Source: Prevotella sp. UBA2456
GTDB taxonomy: Bacteria; Bacteroidota; Bacteroidia; Bacteroidales; Bacteroidaceae
DNA: 6,911 nt
Direction: 5' to 3'
NCBI GenBank assembly: GCA_002342415.1
Contig: DDPY01000013.1
Span: forward strand, 16,959-23,869
The position numbers were made by a program, and so were the translations under genes. Position 1 is the first letter of the stretch. Every line of letters begins with the position of its first letter. Under the pieces are notes generated by a model that worked only from the letters and a program-made list of their open reading frames with translations, was not told the DNA's origin and did not search any database. Below are positions 1 to 5,580 of this stretch, piece after piece.

Positions 1-107
1 TATTTCATGGTCTTTGCAAATTTTCCGCCCAAAAAACGCTTTTTTTTCACCCTATTTCGCTCCCAATTTTGCAGAGAAATTTAAGCAATAATTTTAAGAC
101 GGAGAAT

Positions 108-306
108 CGTACTTTCGTACTTCGTACTTTCGTACTTTTTGCCGATATTCAAAGTGTGAAAGGCGAATTAACTATTATATATTATATATATAATATATAA
201 TATATAATAGTTAAAATAATACTAGTAATTTCTTCTATCCATATCTCCCTCAGCGATTCACTCCCTCTGTACCTTCAAAAACTATCAAAAAGTACGAAAG
301 TACGAA
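108..306. repeat. CGTACTT repeat clusters in inverted orientation
   Basis: Four CGTACTT units lie at 108-114, 116-122, 123-129 and 131-137. Two inverse units (AAGTACG) lie at 290-296 and 298-304. The stretch 121-141 is an exact reverse complement of 286-306 (21 bp). The two arms flank an AT-only palindrome at 168-214. The region holds no gene I can support. It could be a protein-binding cluster, a terminator region between genes, or a family of intergenic repeats. The sequence does not decide between these. Confidence 0.75.
168..214. repeat. 22-bp-arm AT-rich perfect palindrome
   Basis: Arms 168-189 and 193-214 are perfectly complementary with a 3-nt centre. The outer ends are TTAACTATTATAT and its complement. 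Apart from one C and one G, it consists only of A and T. This could extrude as a cruciform or act as a bidirectional transcription end, but it lacks the GC stem of a normal intrinsic terminator. It sits at the centre of the CGTACTT inverted repeats. Confidence 0.8.
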
Positions 307-359
307 AAGATAATTGCTTGTACTCTCGAAGTTCTTATAGCAGAAAATTGGCAAAAATC

Positions 360-390
360 TTTGTAAAATCGAAAATATTTGCTACTTTTG
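360..390 (+). promoter_or_regulatory. Bacteroidota-type promoter, copy A
   Basis: TTTG at 360-363 lies 19 bp before TACTTTTG at 383-390, matching the Bacteroidota primary sigma consensus TTTG-N19-TAnnTTTG. The -7 box lies inside the duplicated 96-bp unit, while the -33 box lies outside it. It would drive the short leader ORF that starts at 412. Confidence 0.65.
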
Positions 391-478
391 TGCCAATATT
401 ACGCTAAGACAATGAAAGAACCTATTTGCACGCATCCTATGCAGCAGCAGCCTACGGCAGTTCGCAAAGCCTCTATGA
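383..478 (+). repeat. Promoter-leader direct repeat, copy A
   Basis: This 96-bp block recurs at 678-773 with two mismatches (in TATTTGCACGC versus TATTTATACGC). It holds a -7 box, an untranslated leader of about 20 nt, an ATG, and the first 22 codons of a short ORF beginning MKEPI and containing a QQQ run. Identity stops abruptly after CTCTATGA. The near identity points to a recent duplication, or to gene conversion between the copies. Confidence 0.9.
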
Positions 479-522
479 TGGCAGGCACCAGCCTGCTTGC
501 GCCTGCTGGTACGCATCCTTGA
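412..522 (+). pseudogene. Leader ORF copy A, truncated (36 codons)
   Basis: The ATG lies in the duplicated leader. The ORF begins MKEPICTHPM, then diverges from copy B after about 22 codons and reaches a TGA at 520-522. From the divergence point the DNA enters a GC-rich methylase fossil in a different frame (497-580), so the last third of this ORF reads fossil DNA out of frame. I do not recognise the leader peptide. It may be a real short leader or the 5' end of a gene whose body has been lost. A functional protein is doubtful. Confidence 0.3.
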
Positions 523-580
523 CCCTCAGCCCGGCGACACCGTCTACGACCCCGCCTGTGGCTCGGGAGGCATGCTGATA
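497..580 (+). pseudogene. Fossil fragment of type I methylase HsdM (motif I)
   Basis: In the frame starting at 497 the DNA reads LRLLVRILDPQPGDTVYD followed by PACGSGGMLI. This is the S-adenosylmethionine-binding motif I region typical of HsdM-type N6-adenine methylases (family PF02384), where LLDPQPGDTVYDPACGSGGML is close to consensus. Only about 28 codons survive. A TGA at 476-478 closes the frame upstream, and there is no start codon. The fragment is visibly richer in G and C than the surrounding DNA, which suggests a different source. It ends exactly where the repeat at 581 begins, giving a sharp breakpoint. It cannot be functional. Confidence 0.75.
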
Positions 581-599
581 GGGAGCACAGGGGACTGGT
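581..599 (+). repeat. REP-like repeat, copy 1 (short form)
   Basis: GGGAGCACAGGGGACTGGT is identical to the copy at 6874-6892. It abuts the 3' end of the HsdM fossil. The right half seen in copies 2 and 3 (ACTTGTCTCAC) is missing. It is followed by three AAGTAAC units (601-607, 608-614, 616-622). Confidence 0.85.
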
Positions 600-654
600 C
601 AAGTAACAAGTAACAAAGTAACATTCTTGAAGATAAAATTTATCAGCACATTAT

Positions 655-685
655 TTTGATAATTCCAAAAAACTTTGTACTTTTG
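655..685 (+). promoter_or_regulatory. Bacteroidota-type promoter, copy B (RM operon)
   Basis: TTTG at 655-658 is followed after 19 bp by TACTTTTG at 678-685, matching the TTTG-N19-TAnnTTTG consensus. The -7 box belongs to the duplicated leader, while the -33 box is in unique sequence. It is the only good promoter I see ahead of the 707-5078 gene string, so it probably transcribes the whole restriction-modification operon. Confidence 0.65.
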
Positions 686-773
686 TGCCAATATTACGCT
701 AAGACAATGAAAGAACCTATTTATACGCATCCTATGCAGCAGCAGCCTACGGCAGTTCGCAAAGCCTCTATGA
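678..773 (+). repeat. Promoter-leader direct repeat, copy B
   Basis: Second copy of the block at 383-478, offset by 295 bp, with 94 of 96 bases identical. Here the leader is followed after one base by the long form of the REP-like repeat (775-804). The reading frame stays open through it into a regulator remnant. Confidence 0.9.
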
Positions 774-913
774 AAGGAGCACAGGGGACTGGTACTTGTC
801 TCACGGTCAGCAAGTGGTGTACAAATTCTTCACAGCCAGACTTATCAACTCTAAAGAAGGCTGCGGAATTATTAGATGTTGATGTAAAAAACCTTCTATG
901 GTCAACAAAGTGA
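707..913 (+). CDS. Chimeric small ORF: leader fused to C-terminal half of an XRE/Cro regulator
   Basis: This 68-residue ORF has two parts. Residues 1-33 come from the duplicated leader and the REP-like repeat, beginning MKEPIYTHPM. From TVSKWC onward (about residue 33) it reads like the recognition helix and C-terminal helices of a lambda-repressor-like HTH protein: TVSKW, then SQPDLSTL, then AAELLDVDVKNLL. Such small regulators often precede restriction-modification operons in Bacteroidota as controller proteins. The first two helices, including the start of the HTH, are missing and replaced by unrelated sequence, so DNA binding is unlikely. The ORF lies 22 bp before M1 and may now serve only as a translated leader. 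An ATG at 656 would lie upstream of the -7 box, so 707 is preferred. Confidence 0.5.
   Translation: MKEPIYTHPMQQQPTAVRKASMKGAQGTGTCLTVSKWCTNSSQPDLSTLKKAAELLDVDVKNLLWSTK
775..804 (+). repeat. REP-like repeat, copy 2 (long form, 30 bp)
   Basis: This copy matches 5163-5192 at 29 of 30 bases. It starts A-GGAG, then CACA, then an imperfect palindrome with arms GGGAC (785-789) and GTCTC (798-802) around an 8-nt loop. The GGAG-plus-hairpin layout resembles REP elements mobilised by RAYT (IS200-like) transposases. That assignment is an inference, and no RAYT gene is in the window. It forms the join between the leader and the regulator remnant. Confidence 0.8.
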
Positions 914-935
914 TTTTTTCGAAAAGAATTGAAAT

Positions 936-2666
936 ATGCCAAGAATAAGTAAAGCAACAGAATATAATTGGAAAAAGCTGAATAGTGATTCCAAGGAAAA
1001 ATTGACTAAGAGGGCTAATAAAACTCGGTCAAAAAAAAGAATTATTGCAACAAACTATCTTGATGACTCAAAAGCCAATATGCTTCTCAAAAATGTTATG
1101 GAGATTGAGTCATCGGTGGAGAATATTATGTACACACTTGCGTATTCTGCATTATCCCAAAATGGTATATTGCATAGAAAGCATGTTAAGAATTTCCTTC
1201 ATAAGTATTCACATTTGGAGCAAGTGGCGATTGATATTCCTGCCGACACATGGGATTCGGATAATGATATATTAGGATTCATATATCAGTCATTGATAAC
1301 AGAAGGTGAAAGAAATATAACTGGACAATATTACACGTGTAAGAGTGTAGTTGAATATATTGTGGGCGATAAGACCCTTTCTGATACTGAGACATTCCTA
1401 GATCCATGCTGCGGTAGTGGCGCTTTTTTAATGGCTGTCAAAACAAATAATCCTAGCAATCTATATGGATTTGACATCAATCCTATTGCTGTTATGATAG
1501 CTTCAGTAAATCTTTTGATTAAACACAAGGACAAAGAGTTCTTTCCACACATCTTTTGCTTGGATTTTCTGAGTAAGGATTTGTTCTCATCTGATGATCG
1601 AAAAGAGTTACCTTTCAAATTTGACAATATTTACACAAATCCTCCATGGGGAAGTGACAAGGAGGGATTATACATCCATAATTATCCTTCAATTAAGTCA
1701 AAAGAACGTGCGTCAATGGTTATTTCAGAATCATTGTCTAGATTGACTGATACAGGTACATTATATTTTTTGTTACCTACCTCTTTATTGAAGATTAAAA
1801 CACATAATGACATCCGAAAACTTATCTTGGCAGATACAACTATACAACAAATAGACCTCTATAATAATAGATTTGATGGAGTGTTTACGGATTATTTTAG
1901 TATAAAAATAAATCCTGCCAAGACTACGACCCAAACCTATGTTGTAACTAGTGATGGTGGTAATGCTAACATCACTCTGTCTGCAGCAGATAGAACATTT
2001 GGTAATATTGCACTTGAAACATTTAACAGCCTTGACAATTCTATCATTGAGAAAATGGAATCGTCATGTCATGACAGGCTTTCACATAGTTTGTGGGCTT
2101 TGGGAATAGTTACAGGTGATAATAAAAATAAGGTAAAGAAGGAAAAAGCCGAAGGATTGGAACCTGTTTATGCAGGCAAGCAAGTTGATCCGTTTAAGCT
2201 TCAGGATGAATCATCATATATTCTGTTTGATCCAGAAAATTTCCAACAATGTGCAAAAGAGGAATTCTTCCGAGCCCCAGAGAAACTGATATATCGTTTT
2301 ATAGCTAAATATCCTATTGTCGCTTATGATGACAAACAATGCTTATGCCTAAACAGTGCAAACATTTTAATTCCACAGCTTGATACAATTTCAGTTAAAA
2401 GTGTGGCTGCATTGTTGAATTCAACTTTATATCATTATTATTATTCATTGAAATATTCAGATATTAAAGTTTTGAAGGGCAATTTGCAAGAACTGCCTTT
2501 CCCAAAATTAACGAAGAAACAGGATGAAGGATTGTCTGCGTTGGTGTCAGATATTCAATCTAGCACTTTTTCTTTAACTTATCAGCAACAGCTTGACAAA
2601 GAAGTATATTCAATTTTTGGAATTACTGAAAAAGAACAAAAACAAATCTCAGCAAGGATAAAATAA
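936..2666 (+). CDS. Type II N6-adenine DNA methyltransferase (gamma class, TaqI-like), M1
   Basis: This 576-residue protein transfers a methyl group from S-adenosylmethionine to adenine N6 and should protect one strand of the restriction site. Motif X-like GQYYT (residues 130-134), motif I FLDPCCGSG (154-162), YGFDINP (177-183) and catalytic motif IV NPPW (235-238) occur in gamma-class order. The C-terminal part from about residue 380 holds LWALGIVTG, PVYAGKQV, LNSTLYHYYYS and LQELPFP, as in TaqI-type specificity domains. The basic N-terminus (about residues 13-40) is an extension before the catalytic domain. The start at 936 fits homolog-like length. No clear Shine-Dalgarno is present, as is normal for the phylum. 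Its TAA shares its last base with the next ATG (TAATG), implying translational coupling. The target sequence cannot be read from the protein. Confidence 0.92.
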   Translation: MPRISKATEYNWKKLNSDSKEKLTKRANKTRSKKRIIATNYLDDSKANMLLKNVMEIESSVENIMYTLAYSALSQNGILHRKHVKNFLHKYSHLEQVAIDIPADTWDSDNDILGFIYQSLITEGERNITGQYYTCKSVVEYIVGDKTLSDTETFLDPCCGSGAFLMAVKTNNPSNLYGFDINPIAVMIASVNLLIKHKDKEFFPHIFCLDFLSKDLFSSDDRKELPFKFDNIYTNPPWGSDKEGLYIHNYPSIKSKERASMVISESLSRLTDTGTLYFLLPTSLLKIKTHNDIRKLILADTTIQQIDLYNNRFDGVFTDYFSIKINPAKTTTQTYVVTSDGGNANITLSAADRTFGNIALETFNSLDNSIIEKMESSCHDRLSHSLWALGIVTGDNKNKVKKEKAEGLEPVYAGKQVDPFKLQDESSYILFDPENFQQCAKEEFFRAPEKLIYRFIAKYPIVAYDDKQCLCLNSANILIPQLDTISVKSVAALLNSTLYHYYYSLKYSDIKVLKGNLQELPFPKLTKKQDEGLSALVSDIQSSTFSLTYQQQLDKEVYSIFGITEKEQKQISARIK

Positions 2667-3169
2667 TGGAACGTTTGAACAATGAAATAGACTCTTTTAA
2701 AGAACAACTATCCGAACCAGATAAAGTTCTTGTTAGTAACGACGAGTTAACCAAAAGCTCTAAATATCCTTTTAATAAGTATGCCAATATTTTTTCAGTT
2801 CTTCTGACCAAAGGAAACTTAACGTATGAGCAATATATTGCTTTGCGAGATTCTTATTTTCATAGGAACCCAAACCTTGACAAATTTGAAATGGCACCTA
2901 GAACATTTGGTCAGACTTGGGGGGAGGATTGGTTGAAGAAAGAAAAAGAAGGTATTCTCGTGGATCCTCCTAAGAAAGATGGATATACTAGCCAATTTGA
3001 TTTATGGTTACCAACAGAAACTGATGAAGGAATTAAAATTGAGGTAAAATCCTCACATGTTGCAGAAGATGAGCCAGAAAGCATTTTGGTTGAAAAAGCT
3101 TACAAAAAGCCACAGGGTACAGATGAAGAAATAAAAAATAAAAGAAGCAAAATAAAATGGAAACTTTAA
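2666..3169 (+). CDS. Restriction endonuclease subunit R1, PD-(D/E)xK-like, C-terminally shortened
   Basis: This 167-residue protein is a paralog of the next gene. Residues 34-90 align without gaps to R2 residues 35-91, with 27 of 57 identical by eye, including YPFNK and APRTFG-x-TWG. FDLWL (D112) followed by IEVKSS (E126, K128) gives a D...ExK core of the PD-(D/E)xK nuclease type. R2 continues about 115 residues after its EVK, but R1 stops after about 40. Its last 30 residues are lysine- and glutamate-rich and share no clear similarity with R2. It is therefore either a naturally small partner subunit or a deletion derivative. The gene overlaps M1 by 1 bp and R2 by 13 bp. It probably acts with R2 as a heterodimer in which each subunit could cut one strand, if R1 is still active. 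Confidence 0.7.
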   Translation: MERLNNEIDSFKEQLSEPDKVLVSNDELTKSSKYPFNKYANIFSVLLTKGNLTYEQYIALRDSYFHRNPNLDKFEMAPRTFGQTWGEDWLKKEKEGILVDPPKKDGYTSQFDLWLPTETDEGIKIEVKSSHVAEDEPESILVEKAYKKPQGTDEEIKNKRSKIKWKL

Positions 3170-3891
3170 TCAAAGAACTTGAAGCCTACAAAAAATCATT
3201 GTCGGCAGCAGAAAGGGTACAGCTTAGTGATTCTGTATTGGATAAACTGTATGCAGTGTACCCATTTAATAAATTTGAGTACACAATTTCTCATCTTATT
3301 GCGAAAGGAGTTATTTCGTTAGATGAATATCTAGAAATGAGAGCAGAATATCTCCAAAGAAATAAGTATTTACATCTCTTTGAGTTAGCTCCAAGAACAT
3401 TCGGTGAAACTTGGGGACAGAATCATCTTATGGAATTAGTTCCAGAATTCAAGATTCCAACAAAACGGTTAGACCCTACTTTTAGTGGTGAGTATGACTT
3501 GCTATTGAACGATATTCATGTTGAAGTAAAAGCGTCTCGCGCTGTTAAGAAGGTTGGAGGAGATACATTGGCTAACAAAGCGCTTGCAAGTAATAGTACA
3601 TCAAAGTTTGATATGAATTATCAGCAGTTGAAGCCTGGATGTTGTGATGTCTTTGTATGGATTGCTGTATGGCGAGATAAGATAGATTATTGGGTAATGT
3701 CCAGTGAAGATGTACAGAATAACCCTTTGCTCAGCAATCAACACCGTGCTTCTCAATTGTCTGAGTCTGGCGAGGTTGTGGAAGGTCAGATCCACATCAA
3801 TAACGGGAACTATGCTGATTTCGAGAAGTACCGTGTTCAGGTACGTGATATTTATGACAAAGTAATTGAAATCGGAAAGAGACGGAAATGA
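3157..3891 (+). CDS. Restriction endonuclease subunit R2, PD-(D/E)xK-like
   Basis: This 244-residue protein is the full-length member of the R1/R2 pair. The shared N-terminal domain contains YPFNKF (35-40) and APRTFGETWG (78-87), followed by a nuclease core: GEYDLLL (D114) and HVEVKAS (E123, K125), the D...ExK arrangement of PD-(D/E)xK endonucleases that cut DNA with Mg2+. After the core come LKPGCCDVFVWIAVWRDKI (158-176) and WVM, probably the beta strands completing the fold. These are absent from R1. I do not recognise a named enzyme. The position between two DNA methylases and the overlapping gene ends (13 bp with R1, ATGA with M2) make a restriction role likely. The start at 3157 gives METLIKELEAYKKSL, parallel to MERLNNEIDSFKEQL in R1, which supports both starts. 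Confidence 0.75.
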   Translation: METLIKELEAYKKSLSAAERVQLSDSVLDKLYAVYPFNKFEYTISHLIAKGVISLDEYLEMRAEYLQRNKYLHLFELAPRTFGETWGQNHLMELVPEFKIPTKRLDPTFSGEYDLLLNDIHVEVKASRAVKKVGGDTLANKALASNSTSKFDMNYQQLKPGCCDVFVWIAVWRDKIDYWVMSSEDVQNNPLLSNQHRASQLSESGEVVEGQIHINNGNYADFEKYRVQVRDIYDKVIEIGKRRK

Positions 3892-5078
3892 TAACTCCGT
3901 ATTTTAATGACGATGAAAACTTTATCCTTTATCAAGGTGATGCCAACAGCGTTTTGTCCGAGATAAAGGATAAAGTTGATGTTGTATTTGCTGACCCACC
4001 ATACTTTTTGTCTAGTCAAAAACAAATCCTGCAAAATGGCAAGATAAAGGTTTGCGACAAAGGTGACTGGGATAGGGTGTCAACTTCTGATAAAATAAAC
4101 TCTTTCAATCGTGAATGGTTATCTAAGTGCCGAGATGTTCTAAAAGACAACGGAACAATTTGGGTATGTGGAACATACCACAATATTTATTCAGTTGAAC
4201 AATGTCTAATAGAACTTGGATTTCAGATTCTGAACATTGTAGTTTGGCAAAAATCAGATCCACCTCCAACACCATATGGTGGTAGACTTAATTTTTCTGC
4301 CGAATATATTGTTTGGGCGAGAAAAAATCCGAAGGCAATTCATTGTTTTCACTACGAAATGTTGAAACAAATGAATGGTGGCAGAGAAATGCCTGACGTA
4401 TGGAAAATGCCAAGTCCTGGCAGTTGGGAAAGAACCTGCGGGAAGCATCCAACACAGAAGCTATTACGATTGCTATATCGAATCCTCAAAGTTTGTACAG
4501 AAGAAGGTTTTACCATTCTTGATCCTTTTGTAGGCAGTTGTACAACTGGTATTGCTACAAAACTTATGAATCGTAAATTTATCGGTATTGAACTGAACTC
4601 AGAATACTTGGATTATGGGGTTAAAAGATGGATGGAATGCCAGGATAAGGAAAAAGGTAACAAACTCCTTAAGAAAATGTCTGAAAATCCAGAAGAAGTC
4701 ACTGTTATGATAAATCACTGTCGCAAAGGGCTCAAAGAAAAAATGGTTGAAACAGGTATTTGCTATTTGCGGGCAGGTGACTCCAAGGGATCTCTTTGTA
4801 TCACTCCTGGATTTGAACGTCTTTCGTACGTACTACTGCACACCAATGGTGAAGATTGTCAACTTTTTAAGCTGAAGTCAAAAGGTCAATTCAATATATG
4901 GACAAAAGAAACATTAGAAAAGTATGGTTTTGAGCCGTCACATGCACCATATTATATTGTCTTACATTTTGACAATTCAAAACCTATACCGTTCAAGCAA
5001 CTACCGAATCTTAAAGAGTCAGTTAATACATACATAGCTAAGATTAAGCCCCTAAGTGATTTTCTGGGCATTAAATAA
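3888..5078 (+). CDS. Site-specific DNA methyltransferase (beta class, DPPY; probable N6-adenine), M2
   Basis: This 396-residue protein has motif order IV, then X, then I, which is the beta class typified by HinfI, MboII and RsrI methylases. It shows ADPPYFLSS (catalytic DPPY 36-39), a target-recognition stretch around residues 120-185, GKHPTQK (186-192), and SAM-binding LDPFVGSCTTG (211-221) followed by FIGIELN. The usual motif I in this group is DPFxGSGTT. Here the second glycine is cysteine (C218), which is odd but not obviously fatal. Residues from about 285 onward form an extra C-terminal domain (YLRAG, LSYVLLH, FNIWTKETLEKYG) that I cannot assign; it may help recognise DNA. The gene starts in an ATGA overlap with R2 and ends the operon. 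It presumably methylates the strand not modified by M1. Confidence 0.9.
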   Translation: MITPYFNDDENFILYQGDANSVLSEIKDKVDVVFADPPYFLSSQKQILQNGKIKVCDKGDWDRVSTSDKINSFNREWLSKCRDVLKDNGTIWVCGTYHNIYSVEQCLIELGFQILNIVVWQKSDPPPTPYGGRLNFSAEYIVWARKNPKAIHCFHYEMLKQMNGGREMPDVWKMPSPGSWERTCGKHPTQKLLRLLYRILKVCTEEGFTILDPFVGSCTTGIATKLMNRKFIGIELNSEYLDYGVKRWMECQDKEKGNKLLKKMSENPEEVTVMINHCRKGLKEKMVETGICYLRAGDSKGSLCITPGFERLSYVLLHTNGEDCQLFKLKSKGQFNIWTKETLEKYGFEPSHAPYYIVLHFDNSKPIPFKQLPNLKESVNTYIAKIKPLSDFLGIK

Positions 5079-5103
5079 TCATCTTATCAAGATTGACAAC
5101 AAT

Positions 5104-5158
5104 ACAATCAACCCACTGACTATCAGTAGTTATGACAAAAGTCAGTGGGGGTGATTGT
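5104..5158 (+). terminator. Stem-loop downstream of M2
   Basis: CCCACTGAC (5112-5120) pairs with GTCAGTGGG (5141-5149), and ACAATCA (5104-5110) pairs with TGATTGT (5152-5158), with a small internal loop and a 20-nt apical loop. It begins 26 bp after the M2 stop, where a terminator is expected. There is no following T run, so termination is uncertain. It ends only 4 bp before REP copy 3. Confidence 0.5.
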
Positions 5159-5162
5159 TCCC

Positions 5163-5192
5163 AGGAGCACAGGAGACTGGTACTTGTCTCAC
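5163..5192 (+). repeat. REP-like repeat, copy 3 (long form, 30 bp)
   Basis: This copy matches 775-804 at 29 of 30 bases. Arms GAGAC (5173-5177) and GTCTC (5186-5190) pair perfectly around TGGTACTT. The one change from copy 2 (A5174 instead of G786) converts a G-T wobble to A-T. It separates the restriction-modification operon from the hip operon. A small palindrome, AGACTAATAGTCT, follows at 5193-5205. Confidence 0.85.
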
Positions 5193-5270
5193 AGACTAAT
5201 AGTCTATAGTTATAAGTGGCGACTGTCATTCATGCTTCAATTCCACAAATCACCGAAAAAACAGAAAAAC

Positions 5271-5330
5271 TATAGCAGAAAGCATATAAAAATGTTAAAT
5301 ATCACAATTTTTATATCAGAAAGCATGTAA
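5271..5330 (+). promoter_or_regulatory. Pair of 19-bp direct repeats, candidate HipB operators
   Basis: TATAGCAGAAAGCATATAA (5271-5289) and TATATCAGAAAGCATGTAA (5312-5330) agree at 17 of 19 positions. Their starts are 41 bp apart, about four helical turns, so they lie on the same DNA face. They end 46 bp before hipB. HipB proteins autoregulate by binding repeated operators upstream of their operon, so these are the best candidates. An inverse core, CATGCTT, lies at 5231-5237. Confidence 0.55.
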
Positions 5331-5346
5331 TTTGCAAATAATATTG

Positions 5347-5354
5347 TAATTTTG
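5347..5354 (+). promoter_or_regulatory. Probable -7 box of the hip operon promoter
   Basis: TAATTTTG fits TAnnTTTG and lies 22 bp before the hipB ATG. No TTTG is found 19-21 bp upstream; the nearest is at 5331-5334, which is too close. The promoter is therefore weak by sequence or dependent on context. The second candidate operator lies where the -33 region would be, so HipB binding there could block polymerase. Confidence 0.4.
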
Positions 5355-5376
5355 CATTCGAAAGAATATAATTTAT

Positions 5377-5580
5377 ATGGAAAAGACAAAGTTATCAAAG
5401 GTGGTAAAGGATTTGCGCAAGGAATATGGTCTTACGCAAGAAGACCTTGCAATGAAGTCTGGCGTAGGCTTGTGCTTTGTACGCAATCTGGAACAGGGGA
5501 AGCCGACGTTAAGAATGGATAAGGTCAACCAGTTACTTGATTTGTTTAACTACGAACTTACAGCAACCAAAAAGCAATGA
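5377..5580 (+). CDS. hipB: HipB-like XRE antitoxin and autoregulator
   Basis: This 67-residue protein consists almost entirely of one lambda-repressor-like HTH domain: LSKVVKDLRKEYGLTQEDLA (6-25), then SGVGLCFVRNLEQGKPTLRMDKVNQLL. The pattern TQEDLA...LEQGKPTLRMDKV is characteristic of HipB-type proteins. It should dimerise and bind the operon's own upstream DNA, repressing transcription together with its partners. The stop overlaps the next ATG (ATGA at 5577-5580), so translation with the HipS-like gene is coupled. The gene is preceded by a -7 box and two direct repeats that could be its binding sites. Confidence 0.88.
   Translation: MEKTKLSKVVKDLRKEYGLTQEDLAMKSGVGLCFVRNLEQGKPTLRMDKVNQLLDLFNYELTATKKQ

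Noticed and set aside
1..60. Start of a leftward gene at the window edge (CAT at 6-8)
   Set aside because: Only two codons would be inside the window and no convincing promoter is seen on the minus strand.
108..304. CRISPR array suggested by short regular CGTACTT repeats
   Set aside because: The units are 7 bp and spaced by 0-1 bp, with no spacers and no cas genes.
656..706. Longer start for the chimeric ORF at 656
   Set aside because: That ATG lies within the promoter, upstream of the TACTTTTG -7 box, so it would not be in the transcript.
775..5192. Composite transposon or integron carrying the restriction operon
   Set aside because: The repeats are direct and only 30 bp, there is no transposase or integrase gene, and I see no target-site duplication.
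5145..5330. 61-codon ORF between M2 and hipB
   Set aside because: It runs through the stem-loop, REP copy 3 and the candidate operators, and its translation resembles no protein I know.
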